A stretch of 64,000 bases of DNA from an uncultured Alphaproteobacteria bacterium (GTDB lineage Bacteria > Pseudomonadota > Alphaproteobacteria > CAAHEQ01 > UBA3637). A program made the position numbers and the translations under genes. The stretch covers positions 1 to 64,000 of the forward strand of contig CANQUX010000002.1 in assembly GCA_947627155.1 (NCBI GenBank), written 5' to 3'. Within the stretch, counting starts at the first letter, position 1; every line of letters begins with the position of its first letter. A model generated the notes under the pieces. It did no database searches. It worked only from the letters and a program-made list of their open reading frames with translations, and was not told where the DNA came from. This document shows positions 9,800-19,239 of this stretch, piece by piece.

Positions 9800-10060
9800 T
9801 TACTTTACGACTTTCTTCAAAACTGTATCGGCTTTGAGCTTAGGAGCTTTTGATGCCGGGATTTTGATTTCTTTACCGGTAGCAGGATTGCGGCCTTTAT
9901 GAGCGGCGCGTTTTGCTACTTCAAATGTACCGAAACCGGTAATTTGAATTGATTCACCTTTTTTCAAGGCTTTTGTAACAACTGTGACAACCGCATTGAC
10001 CAATTCATTTGCGGCGGCTTTGGTGGCGTTAGCTTCTTTAATATCTGGTTTTTCGTCAAT
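9800..10060 (-). pseudogene. HU-family DNA-binding protein, 5'-truncated
   Basis: ITGFGTFEVAKRAAHKGRNPATGKEIKIPASKAPKLKADTVLKK is HU; HU-like frame extends to about 10060 (DIKEANATKAAANELVNAVV) but meets a stop without a normal start. Confidence 0.75.
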
Positions 10061-10064
10061 TAAT

Positions 10065-10568
10065 CCAAATCAATTAAAATATAATGTTGCTCTTATTTTT
10101 ACGGATGATGAAGAACAAGAATTAAAATCGATCGAGCGGGTTTTAAATGCGATATATCCCAAAATAGAAGGAAAAGGAATCTTTGGTTGTTTTGTGTGTG
10201 AACCGACTGAAATGAAACCTCTCGTGGGACAGCGTGATATAGTTATCGGGGATGACAAACATTTTATTCCTCCTGGAATTTATTGTCGTATACAAGATAT
10301 TCAACCTAATTCAGAGTTTAAATACTGTATTGGTGGAATAAAGCTAAATTTTATGATTTCACATCTGCCCCAGTATAATGTGAAAAAAATTTTAAAGAGT
10401 ATGTGCTCTTATGTTCGTATTTTAAATGAATATATAGCAAAGACACAATTAGAACAAGCAAAAGACTTCTTCGTCAACTATCTTATCTGCAATGTTGTAA
10501 GCGGACATAACCACAATTTATCGCATCTGAATCAAATTAAAAATGAGCGTAATAATCGATCACGATAG
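10065..10568 (+). CDS. Hypothetical protein, probably a fragment; the listed ORF start (9984) lies antisense to HU
   Basis: Protein-like from NPNQLKYNVALIFTDDEEQE onward. Confidence 0.4.
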   Translation, partial: PNQLKYNVALIFTDDEEQELKSIERVLNAIYPKIEGKGIFGCFVCEPTEMKPLVGQRDIVIGDDKHFIPPGIYCRIQDIQPNSEFKYCIGGIKLNFMISHLPQYNVKKILKSMCSYVRILNEYIAKTQLEQAKDFFVNYLICNVVSGHNHNLSHLNQIKNERNNRSR

Positions 10569-11063
10569 CGTTATCCAATAAAAGCGTTCATTATTTTCTG
10601 TTTTTTCCAAAATACCACCGTTTTTTTCAATGGTTTTGTAACTCCCGATATTATCAAGATTGCAGGTTAACAATACTTTATTTATGGACTTCTGTCTTGC
10701 TTCCTCTAAAACCTCTTTTAACAATATATTGGCGAAACCACGACCTCTGAATTTTGGCACTATAGCGAAGGCTAAATGTCCTGCATGTTTGAGTAAATCC
10801 TCTGTTAAATAATGTCTTAATCTGGCTAATCCTACGGGGAGGCCATCTACATAAAATATATATTCTGTTGATGGGACCCTGCCGGGTTTTAAATTTTTTC
10901 CATTTGCAGAATCTATTCTTTTTTGCAGATATCCTTCAAAATCGGAGATCGAAAGTCCAAAAGCCGGATTCTCAAAACCACATTCCGAAGCGGGTATCTG
11001 TTGATAAAAAGAATAGAGTTGGATCATTTTTTCTAAAGTAACTTTTTCTAATTGATATTGCAT
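10560..11063 (-). CDS. GNAT-family N-acetyltransferase
   Basis: GHLAFAIVPKFRGRGFANILLKEVLEEA acetyl-CoA binding motif. Confidence 0.85.
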   Translation of the reverse strand: MQYQLEKVTLEKMIQLYSFYQQIPASECGFENPAFGLSISDFEGYLQKRIDSANGKNLKPGRVPSTEYIFYVDGLPVGLARLRHYLTEDLLKHAGHLAFAIVPKFRGRGFANILLKEVLEEARQKSINKVLLTCNLDNIGSYKTIEKNGGILEKTENNERFYWITLS

Positions 11064-11253
11064 TTAATTTTCCCCCTTTATAAAAAGTGTTTTTATTATG
11101 ATATCCTCCGGTACTCGTAAATCTAATATTTTTCGATGAGAAGGAATGCAATAAATTCTATCATACATGATAAACAACTCCTGACAAGCTTTGATTATAC
11201 AATGACCGGCTTGTTTTGTCGATCAAAAATTATCTTGATAACGAAAGATAATT

Positions 11254-11890
11254 ATGGTATTGTTTAATACAAGTTTAATGAAAGGAAGAAAAATGAGCTT
11301 ACTTTCTGTTGAAAATGCTGCCATTTCCGGTCATAACGGAATGTTGTTTGAAGATTTATCTTTTTCTATCAATGAGGGGGGCAAACTTGGATTAGGTGGA
11401 AATAACGGATGCGGGAAATCCACTCTTTTGAATGCTATTGCCGGCGAAACAGAATTATCAAAAGGATCGATAAGAAAGAAGAAAGGGTTGAAAATTGGAT
11501 ATATTGCTCAATCAGTTCCGGTTCACTTCGAAAATATGACGCTTCGACAGGTATTAGAAGATGCTGTTCCTCCACAAGGATTAGATTATTCTCAATATAA
11601 AGTCGATATGGCATTGGAAGCGCGAGGGGCTCCTTCAAATATCTGTAATCGTAAAATGAAATTATTAAGTGGTGGTCGGGTATGTAGATCAAGAACTCTC
11701 AATGTTGCCTCCGGAAAAGAATTTACATGATTTTATTCAAGAGCATTTCTCTTTGGATAAAACAAAGACAATCAGAGAATTGGTTAATGCCGGTTTTTCA
11801 ATAAATGAACAAAATGCAAAAATCGGAACATTGAGTTATGGCCAAAAAGCAAGAATGGCTTTTTTGATTTTAAAGAACGATTTATCTTGA
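11254..11890 (+). pseudogene. ABC-F type ATP-binding protein, internally deleted and frameshifted
   Basis: Walker A GGNNGCGKST and LSGG in the first ORF; GYVDQELSMLPPEKNL...TLSYGQKARMAFLILKNDLS in another frame. Confidence 0.8.
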
Positions 11891-11944
11891 AAAAAATCAG
11901 TATAATGGTAGATTGTCTTTATGTTCATAAAAAAGGAGTGAGGA

Positions 11945-12595
11945 ATGGAACAAATTGATATTTTCGATGAAGAATTTAGACCAATTGAACCAAATAGCAC
12001 GACAATAGATATTGTGCATCAAAAAGGCTTATGGCATCAAACTTTCGCGTGTTGGTTGGTTAATCCGAAAGAAAATATTTTATTTTTACAATTATGGGGA
12101 AAGAAAAATCGAATTGGTCCAAATACTTTTGATGCCTCGGCAAGTGGTCATTTGTCGGCAGGGGAAAAACCAATAAATGGATTTCGGGAAGCAGAAGAGG
12201 AATTGGGGAAAAATCTTAATTTATATGATATTGTTTCTTTGGGAATTAACAGGAATGTGATTATTCAGGGAACATATATCAACAGGGAATTTTGTCATAT
12301 TTATATGGCAAAAACGGAAAATGATTTGAAAGATTTTCAACCGGAAGATGGGGAAGTCGCCGGATTGTTTAAATTAGATATCAATCAAGGCATTAAATTG
12401 TTTTCGAATGAAATATCGTCCGTTAAAATAACGGGAATTGTATGGGATAAACAATCCTATAAAATACAAACTCGAGAAATAACCCAACAAGATTTTTGTT
12501 CATATCATGATCGTGTTAATATATCCGGTTATTACTTGAAAGTTATGATGATGGCTGAACGATATGTTAGCAATACACCGCCATATAGAATTTAA
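11945..12595 (+). CDS. NUDIX hydrolase
   Basis: GHLSAGEKPINGFREAEEELG Nudix-box-like. Confidence 0.85.
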   Translation: MEQIDIFDEEFRPIEPNSTTIDIVHQKGLWHQTFACWLVNPKENILFLQLWGKKNRIGPNTFDASASGHLSAGEKPINGFREAEEELGKNLNLYDIVSLGINRNVIIQGTYINREFCHIYMAKTENDLKDFQPEDGEVAGLFKLDINQGIKLFSNEISSVKITGIVWDKQSYKIQTREITQQDFCSYHDRVNISGYYLKVMMMAERYVSNTPPYRI

Positions 12596-12644
12596 ACATA
12601 TAAAGAATACCCCCTTACTGTTTAACACTAAGGGGCTTTCATTA

Positions 12645-12990
12645 ATTCACGCATAAATCATCATAAACAAGGTTATTTCGGTCAATTTGACGGATAGCTT
12701 CTGTGGTGTCATGCTCATAATCGGCGTAAATCGGCTCGTAAATTAAGCAAAAATGACTGTTTCAAACTCGCGTGATTTTTTTTAATCCAATAATTTTTCA
12801 TTCAATCGTTTTTGGCGTTCTACCCAACCATCTTGCATAGAAAGCCCAAGTTTTGTCTCTTCTTTATTACTCATCAACTCATCCACTTCAATAAAGGTAG
12901 CATCCAGCAACAAATTCATCAAAATCTTGGAAACTGTTGTCTTTCCGGAATTCATCGGTCCGTTAATGTTCAGTATCAGCATTAAAACTC
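12645..12990 (-). pseudogene. Chimeric remnant: N-terminus of the P-loop kinase fused to the Rz1-like lipoprotein C-terminus
   Basis: MLILNINGPMNSGKTTVSKILMNLL... matches 13835-14797; LIYEPIYADYEHDTTEAIRQIDRNNLVYDDLC matches 14785-14979. Confidence 0.8.
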
Positions 12991-13548
12991 TTATTTTATA
13001 ATATCTGTATTTAGCCAATAGCGAAGCATTTTAACACCTTTTCGTTCTTGTGGAGTGTCTATTCTACCTCCGAATTTATTCATTGCTTTTTCTATCATAT
13101 GCTTGGATATTTCGTTATCCTCTTCACAAATCAAAAGTACTTCTTTAATATTTTTTTTATCTGCTTCGATTAACATCAAGCGAAGAGCTTCTGTTGCAAT
13201 TCCTTGTTTGCGATACGCAGGAATAATCATATATCCAATATGTCCAACATATTTTTCCAGAAAATCTGTCAATTCATGACGCAAACCGATACGACCAACA
13301 AAAACATCATCTTTCATAATCCATAAATCTGTAGAAGGAACAAAACCTTCCGGAAGATTGATGCCATTCATTGTGTCAATTAAAGGTTTGACAATATAAT
13401 TTTCAAAATTTGTTTCCAATTCATGTAAATCATAATCAGCAAATTGTCGTACGGACGGAGATACAAAACCTTCCATTTTTTTGACATCTTTTACTGCATT
13501 AATAAATGTTTCTTTATATTCGACAGATGGTATTACTAATTTTATCAT
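12991..13548 (-). CDS. GNAT-family N-acetyltransferase
   Basis: HIGYMIIPAYRKQGIATEALRLMLIEA motif. Confidence 0.85.
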   Translation of the reverse strand: MIKLVIPSVEYKETFINAVKDVKKMEGFVSPSVRQFADYDLHELETNFENYIVKPLIDTMNGINLPEGFVPSTDLWIMKDDVFVGRIGLRHELTDFLEKYVGHIGYMIIPAYRKQGIATEALRLMLIEADKKNIKEVLLICEEDNEISKHMIEKAMNKFGGRIDTPQERKGVKMLRYWLNTDIIK

Positions 13549-13555
13549 TTTAATA

Positions 13556-13800
13556 TTCCTTTTCTTTTTGTTGATTGAACCTTTTCATATTTATAAAAAA
13601 GTTTTCGAATTTTGTCAAATCATGAATTGTAACATATTCATTTGCCTTATGAGCGGTTAAAATATCACCAGGTCCACAAATTACAGTATCAATTCCCATT
13701 TTTTGGAAATAGCCAGCTTCACTTCCATATGTAACGGTCTCGGTTTGTTCTTCGTTAGATACGAACCATCCGGTTTTGTACGCTTCATCAATAGCAGTTT
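13556..13800 (-). pseudogene. C-terminal fragment of an M20/ArgE-like peptidase
   Basis: Hand translation YGSEAGYFQKMGIDTVICGPGDILTAHKANEYVTIHDLTKFENFF; no complete ORF. Confidence 0.6.
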
Positions 13801-13834
13801 ATTATCTTTTGTAATTATAATCGCTCTGACAGAT

Positions 13835-14797
13835 TTACGCATTGTTCGAAATTTCCTTTACTTCTTCCGAGTATTTTTGCTTTGTTTCAGGAACACTTAA
13901 ATGTCGAGCAAGCAAGATAGGCGTATCCAAAGTAATATCCGGATAATGAATCCGCATTTGTTTAAGACCTGTTTCTACATCCGGCGTGTGCGCATCAAAA
14001 CCATCTGTTTCTAAAGCCTGTTTTAAGGGCAGATAATAGACCTGAGTCACATAAACGACCTCTGTCCATTGTTCTTTTGGGTAATCTTTGTAAACCAAAA
14101 ATCCTTTATGAATAAATCCCTCATTCAAACGAAATGTAGAAATTTTTTCTCCGTTCAGCAAAGCAGGCCAACGCCTTTCGACCAAATGCAACCATTGTTG
14201 TTTCGGGGATATAGCATATTCAATAAATCCTTTAATAATCTCGGCAGTTTCTTGGGGTGTTTGATGGTCGTTGTTGACAATAAAATCAGAATACGGACGA
14301 TTTTGATATCCTTCTTCATACATCTCACGAATGCGATTTTTCTCCCAATCGGTAAGTTTCCGTGTGCCACGATTTCGTAAACATTCTTCCAAACTTGGCG
14401 CAAGAGTTATATTCATAAAACATGTTTCTTCATCTTCAAGAGCCTTCCAATCTTGATAGGTATTATCAGCAATCGGATAAGCAAAAATGACTGTTTCAAA
14501 TTCACGCGATTTTTTCAATGCCTGTAATTTGGCATTTAAACGTTTATGACGTTCACGCCATCCTTGTTGTAAGGTTAGTCCCAGTCTTTCCTGTTCTTCA
14601 TCACTCATCAATTCATCCACTTCAATAAAAGTGGCGTTGGGGAACATATTCACCAAAATTTTAGAAACGGTTGATTTACCAGAATTTATTGGCCCATTGA
14701 TATTCAGTATTAACATAACACCTCTTTCAATTTTGCTAATTAGACATACTATCAAATTATATCTGAGAATACAAACAAAATCTTTTAATTTGTACAT
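13835..14797 (-). CDS. P-loop kinase-like protein with C-terminal ASCH-like domain; start probably the internal MLILNINGP
   Basis: NINGPINSGKSTVSKIL Walker A; C-terminal ERRWPALLNGEKISTFRLNEG. Confidence 0.65.
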   Translation of the reverse strand: MYKLKDFVCILRYNLIVCLISKIERGVMLILNINGPINSGKSTVSKILVNMFPNATFIEVDELMSDEEQERLGLTLQQGWRERHKRLNAKLQALKKSREFETVIFAYPIADNTYQDWKALEDEETCFMNITLAPSLEECLRNRGTRKLTDWEKNRIREMYEEGYQNRPYSDFIVNNDHQTPQETAEIIKGFIEYAISPKQQWLHLVERRWPALLNGEKISTFRLNEGFIHKGFLVYKDYPKEQWTEVVYVTQVYYLPLKQALETDGFDAHTPDVETGLKQMRIHYPDITLDTPILLARHLSVPETKQKYSEEVKEISNNA

Positions 14798-14979
14798 AAA
14801 TTATCGTAAACCACATTGTTTCTATCAATTTGACGTATCGTTTCGGGTGTATCATGCTCATAATCGGCGTAAATCGGCTCATATATCAGGCAAAAATCAC
14901 CGTTTATACTTGTTGTGCAACCGCTTAACGCGATCAGGATCAGCCAGGCTATCCCGACTTCTTTTAGCTGTTTTAACAT
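14785..14979 (-). CDS. Rz1-like outer-membrane spanin lipoprotein
   Basis: Signal sequence with lipobox LIALSGC; overlaps the Rz-like gene in another frame. Confidence 0.6.
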   Translation of the reverse strand: MLKQLKEVGIAWLILIALSGCTTSINGDFCLIYEPIYADYEHDTPETIRQIDRNNVVYDNLCTN

Positions 14980-15118
14980 TCTCCACCGCTCCTTTCATAA
15001 CTTTGATTTGTTCTTTTTCCTTGCCGCGCCGATAGCCGAGCATGTATAAAACGGCCACCGCTCCGGCGATTATCCAGTATTTACCTTTATTCCAAAGGTT
15101 TGTTATTCTGTTCAACAT
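14897..15118 (-). CDS. Rz-like inner-membrane spanin
   Basis: Single TM segment (WIIAGAVAVLYMLGY) then charged helix; overlaps Rz1-like ORF. Confidence 0.55.
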   Translation of the reverse strand: MLNRITNLWNKGKYWIIAGAVAVLYMLGYRRGKEKEQIKVMKGAVENVKTAKRSRDSLADPDRVKRLHNKYKR

Positions 15119-15236
15119 CTTGTTGTTTCCCTCCTATTAGGTTTGTGTTTGAAATTTGTACCGTAAAGTCGGGTAAATAAACGGGTATTGCTAAATTTTT
15201 TCGCTAACAACGCTCAAAAATAAGCAATTACCTAGT

Positions 15237-15422
15237 TTATTTTCCTTTCTTCTTTAACCCAATATCTCGTACGCCACTGACACCGAGTAAAATGCCCATG
15301 GCCGTTAATAAATACTCCCAGTCCACTACCGGAAGACCCGTTACCGGTGCAATCAAGCAGTTATGGAGGAACCCGTAACACAGAATCCACCCGAGGGCCG
15401 GGATCCAAAGCCTCTTTTTCAT
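15237..15422 (-). CDS. Putative holin (small hydrophobic protein)
   Basis: 61 aa with hydrophobic stretches, adjacent to endolysin. Confidence 0.6.
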   Translation of the reverse strand: MKKRLWIPALGWILCYGFLHNCLIAPVTGLPVVDWEYLLTAMGILLGVSGVRDIGLKKKGK

Positions 15423-15862
15423 GACATTCGTATTCCTTTCAAGAGAGTTTCATTAGAGTATGGCTGTACGCCGTTTTCATGTCTGATGACTGCCTTAATA
15501 AAGACCATCAAAATACCATCTTCCGAAAGATCTACCGGTGTGTCCGGCGTGATGTTTAGTTGCCATGATACGCTGTCAATATATGAAACTGTTTCGTTTT
15601 CGGTTGGCGGCGCATAGCGGCTGATAATTTTACGAGGCGTATTCAGGCCATAGAGCCTCTGATAATTTCGGAGCAGTTTAGCCAACGCCCGGATACCATA
15701 TTCCGGTGTTTCAAACACACAAAAGGACGGATCTTGCTGTTTTCCGTCCTTTTTTAAGCCTTTCCAGTCTGAACCCCAACGAATGTTGCCGGGGTTGTTA
15801 TTTCTTATGCCGCGTGGTGTGCTCATTGTGCATCTCCCATAAAAGCTGATGTAATTCATCAA
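15419..15862 (-). CDS. Phage endolysin / P5-like muralytic protein (start near MSTPRGIRNNNPGNIRWG)
   Basis: RGIRNNNPGNIRW motif typical of P5-like lysis proteins. Confidence 0.75.
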   Translation of the reverse strand: MMNYISFYGRCTMSTPRGIRNNNPGNIRWGSDWKGLKKDGKQQDPSFCVFETPEYGIRALAKLLRNYQRLYGLNTPRKIISRYAPPTENETVSYIDSVSWQLNITPDTPVDLSEDGILMVFIKAVIRHENGVQPYSNETLLKGIRMS

Positions 15863-16040
15863 TCTTCAACTCCAGGCGATTGATGTTAACCTGAGTGGCA
15901 TATTCCTTAGCCACCGCAACCTTAAATTCATTGAGGTCACGCTCAAGAAGCTTTATTTCCTTACGTTGCTCTCCAAGTTTATAAAAAAACCACCCAAAGG
16001 CCGGTACGCAGATGATCTGTAAAAATTGAATCCAATCCAT
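15798..16040 (-). CDS. Small phage membrane/coiled-coil protein (MDWIQFLQIICVPAFGWFFYKLGEQRKEIK...)
   Basis: 3' part of the 15798-16241 ORF; upstream part overlaps the J-like gene. Confidence 0.5.
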   Translation of the reverse strand: MDWIQFLQIICVPAFGWFFYKLGEQRKEIKLLERDLNEFKVAVAKEYATQVNINRLELKIDELHQLLWEMHNEHTTRHKK

Positions 16041-16053
16041 TGTTTGTCCTTTC

Positions 16054-18285
16054 TTAGTTGGTGTGAACTCTTGAGTCCTCAATTGCCGCTGTGATTTCAA
16101 CCTTGCCGGAACGCGGTTTAATCCCGGTAACGCGTGCCAAAGTTCCCCATTTATCTTGAGTTCCAAAGGCAAAATGTGTTCGTTCTGAGTTCGTACCTGT
16201 CTCAATTTCAATGTCCGGCGTTTCTTGCAAGATAACCTCATTTGGCAGTGATCCGGCTATTACCCGGTATGGTCCGGACAGGCTCCCTGTGCGAGTTCTT
16301 AAAGCCAAGTAGTGATTTTGGCCCTTGGTAAACTCAACAGGTTCGGATAGCGTTAAAGTCATGTCATTTTTTGACAGTATTTCACCGCCTGAACCCCAAT
16401 GCGGCATATCGTGCGTGATGGAAATCAAATCCCCATAGCTTGGGATCAGACCTTCCAGTTCGGTTGAAAATGTGACAATACGCCGGCGGTATCGGTTAGC
16501 CAATGCCATATAGATGGCCTCCCGGAGAGCTTGGTTTTTATCGGTACATCCGAAAAGCTCAACAGTTGCCGTCTTATCTGAGGTAGAGCCTTCAAAACTG
16601 CCGGTTACTTCCGAGTTTTTCCACGTTCGATCCGAAAAATACTGAACACAAACGCTGTCTGCTGTATCTTCAGACGGCATAATATATTGAATTGACAAGC
16701 TGTTTTTAACGATGTTTCTCGGCCCGAACAATGCAACCGGTATTGATTTAGGCTCGTCCCGAACAAAACGAACAATACCGCCTTGAATATAGGGAACAGA
16801 ACGTCCGACTTTGCAGGTTCGGGAAAGAGCGTCATAAACCGTCAATTTTGAATCAAAAACGGCATTAAACGTATCGCCTCGCGCACTCCAAATCTGATCC
16901 AGCCGGTACAAACCGTCAAGATCGATGGATTTATCAGTCAGTCTTGCACCATAGTTGGCCTTTAAGATGTCGGCTATTGCCCATGCGATAGAACGTGTGG
17001 CCACATTATTGGTCCAACCACCGGAAGGCGACCAAATCGGCAATTTCCTTGTGACAATGCAGTTAACCATTCGGCTTGAACGTTGCGACAGGTTGTTTGT
17101 AGCTTTCATCTTAATGGCGAGTAAGGTTACATCTCCATAACTCGGATTGGAAACAATAAAGCCCTTGGCTGAAACCCACCGAAGTTCATGTCCGGCACGA
17201 GAAGATGTATCTTTATCATCTAAACGCAAAGCCCGAACTTCATATCGCCCTTGCGCCACTGAATAAGTATACGTCCGGTAAATGCCGTTGATTGTATTTG
17301 CAGAAATTGTTTCAGTTCCAAGCGTAAACCAGTCTCCCAAAGAATTATCTTCATCATCAATCTTCCGAGCATCAATACGCCATTGAACCGATTTTGTGTT
17401 AAGGCCACCACTATCGTTTGCATAATAAAGCCCACGCTGACAGGCAACATCAATTTCCACCTTATCAATAACGCTTTCGGTCGGATTTAAGACAAAAGGT
17501 CCGCATACCTCATCTTTTAGCAGTTCTTGCCCGGCAACTTCAGGCGAAGTCACAACATCATCACGAAAGAGCGTGTTTTGCTCGCCCGGATTGATTATTT
17601 GGTATGTAATCTCTTCAAATGAGTCAATCGGCGTATCTTCAATACGTATTTGTTCAATGTTGTATTCACCTTGTCCGATACAATGGAGTTGATAAACATA
17701 CTGCTCATCATTAGCATATGCATAGTAGGGCTGACTGGCAAAATCCGGATAAATCAAGTGGCGCCCGTAAATAACCGGTATCGGACTGCCAAGTCGGGCC
17801 TGATTACCTTGTGCCTGCAAGGAATAAGTCGGACTTTGCGCAGCAATAGAGCTTGAAGATCCTGAACCGTTAAGTGAAGCCCTTGGTGTGGGAACAAATG
17901 TATTAACCAAAAAGCTCCCGGCCATAGAGACACCGGCCGCCGCAACGCCACCCCAGACAGCACCATAAGCCGCTCCAACAGCACCACCCGTATAAACGGA
18001 AGCAATAATAACGGCGACCGTTAAAACGGCTTGCAACGGATTTGATCCGCCGCCACCGCCACCTTGCGGCAAAGTAATAAGGCAAACCAAAGACTTTGGT
18101 TGAACGGTATCGTTCCAAAACTTCCTGAGGACTGCGGCACCGTCTATCATACATATTGTCGGGCGCGAAAGGTCCACTTTCTGTTCCAGGACCATGTCCC
18201 AAACGGTTTTACCGTCATCAAGGACATTGTTTATCCGTCCCTTATTCGGCTGAAAAGGGTTTGTAATATGTGTAAAGTAAATCAT
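16054..18285 (-). CDS. Phage tail tip / host-specificity protein (lambda J-like)
   Basis: Long tail protein, Gly-rich hydrophobic N-terminal segment, position next to NlpC/P60 protein. Confidence 0.8.
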   Translation of the reverse strand: MIYFTHITNPFQPNKGRINNVLDDGKTVWDMVLEQKVDLSRPTICMIDGAAVLRKFWNDTVQPKSLVCLITLPQGGGGGGSNPLQAVLTVAVIIASVYTGGAVGAAYGAVWGGVAAAGVSMAGSFLVNTFVPTPRASLNGSGSSSSIAAQSPTYSLQAQGNQARLGSPIPVIYGRHLIYPDFASQPYYAYANDEQYVYQLHCIGQGEYNIEQIRIEDTPIDSFEEITYQIINPGEQNTLFRDDVVTSPEVAGQELLKDEVCGPFVLNPTESVIDKVEIDVACQRGLYYANDSGGLNTKSVQWRIDARKIDDEDNSLGDWFTLGTETISANTINGIYRTYTYSVAQGRYEVRALRLDDKDTSSRAGHELRWVSAKGFIVSNPSYGDVTLLAIKMKATNNLSQRSSRMVNCIVTRKLPIWSPSGGWTNNVATRSIAWAIADILKANYGARLTDKSIDLDGLYRLDQIWSARGDTFNAVFDSKLTVYDALSRTCKVGRSVPYIQGGIVRFVRDEPKSIPVALFGPRNIVKNSLSIQYIMPSEDTADSVCVQYFSDRTWKNSEVTGSFEGSTSDKTATVELFGCTDKNQALREAIYMALANRYRRRIVTFSTELEGLIPSYGDLISITHDMPHWGSGGEILSKNDMTLTLSEPVEFTKGQNHYLALRTRTGSLSGPYRVIAGSLPNEVILQETPDIEIETGTNSERTHFAFGTQDKWGTLARVTGIKPRSGKVEITAAIEDSRVHTN

Positions 18286-18690
18286 TTATTTTCCTTTTAC
18301 TCGATAATAGCTGTCTATTTGCCATCCACATAGGCGTAAAGAAGGCAAATCTTGAAAAACAATTCCGGCATCACGGCAGCAATGTAAAACGCCACCGCCA
18401 TCAGCATCTAACCATAAGCCGGCATGAACAGGATGTTTTGACTGGCGAAGCAGAACAACATCGCCGTCTTGCGGCTTTTCAACCTCATTAAATGCCCGGA
18501 ACGCAGGATCCTTTTTGAATGCGATTAAAACACTTCTAAGATTATCCGGATTAACGTTTACCGCCGGCACATCTATACCATATTCATCCTTCAAAATCCA
18601 ACGCACCATACCCCAACAGTCAAAAGCATCAGGACCTTGCGCACCGGCAACCCATGGCAAGCCGATATATTTACAAGCAAAATGTGTCAT
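18286..18690 (-). CDS. NlpC/P60-family phage tail assembly peptidase
   Basis: AFDCWGMVRWIL catalytic Cys region, VHAGLWLDADGGGVLHC. Confidence 0.8.
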   Translation of the reverse strand: MTHFACKYIGLPWVAGAQGPDAFDCWGMVRWILKDEYGIDVPAVNVNPDNLRSVLIAFKKDPAFRAFNEVEKPQDGDVVLLRQSKHPVHAGLWLDADGGGVLHCCRDAGIVFQDLPSLRLCGWQIDSYYRVKGK

Positions 18691-19229
18691 CTTGTTAATC
18701 CCGGATATTTTTTAACGGTATAGTTTTCAGACGGAAAGGACTTGTTCCCAATGTCCATCATACGGGCCGTAGCCGTAATTTTATAACAGTCCACATGAAT
18801 ATCAGTAATAACCAAGGTTATGGGCGGATCCATCTGGGGCGTTGTCAGATCATTAGACAGGTACGGCCGATATGTCAGCTCAATCATATCTTGTGTTTCT
18901 ACAGCCCGATCAAGATAGGCAATCATTTCAGTTGAAACGTTATCAATTGTAACTGAAATCTCAGGTGTCGGCGTATTATTGACTGGTGGTAATTCTAAAT
19001 CAAAGGCCATAGCAACAAACTCTACAGCTTCACCGGGATTAAGCGGAGCCGAGTTTTCAAGTGTGCAAATGTGGCTGATATGGTCCCGAACGACACGAAT
19101 GGCACTTGGTTTTCCTTGCTCATCAACAAATGCCGGGTGTCGAAGTTCTAAGGTGTGCAGTAAAATCACATCACTCGGAGCCGAAGCATAGGCTTCCTTT
19201 AGTGCTTCCGAAAGCGTTGTATCGGTCAT
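18687..19229 (-). CDS. Phage minor tail protein (DUF1833-like)
   Basis: Position and LELRHPAFVDEQGKPSAIRVVRD pattern. Confidence 0.65.
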   Translation of the reverse strand: MTDTTLSEALKEAYASAPSDVILLHTLELRHPAFVDEQGKPSAIRVVRDHISHICTLENSAPLNPGEAVEFVAMAFDLELPPVNNTPTPEISVTIDNVSTEMIAYLDRAVETQDMIELTYRPYLSNDLTTPQMDPPITLVITDIHVDCYKITATARMMDIGNKSFPSENYTVKKYPGLTR

Positions 19230-19239
19230 TTTGAATATC

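Noticed and set aside
9984-10064. N-terminus of the 194-aa ORF (MTTALTNSFAAALVALASLISGFSS)
   Set aside because: It is the antisense of the HU coding frame, so probably not a real start.
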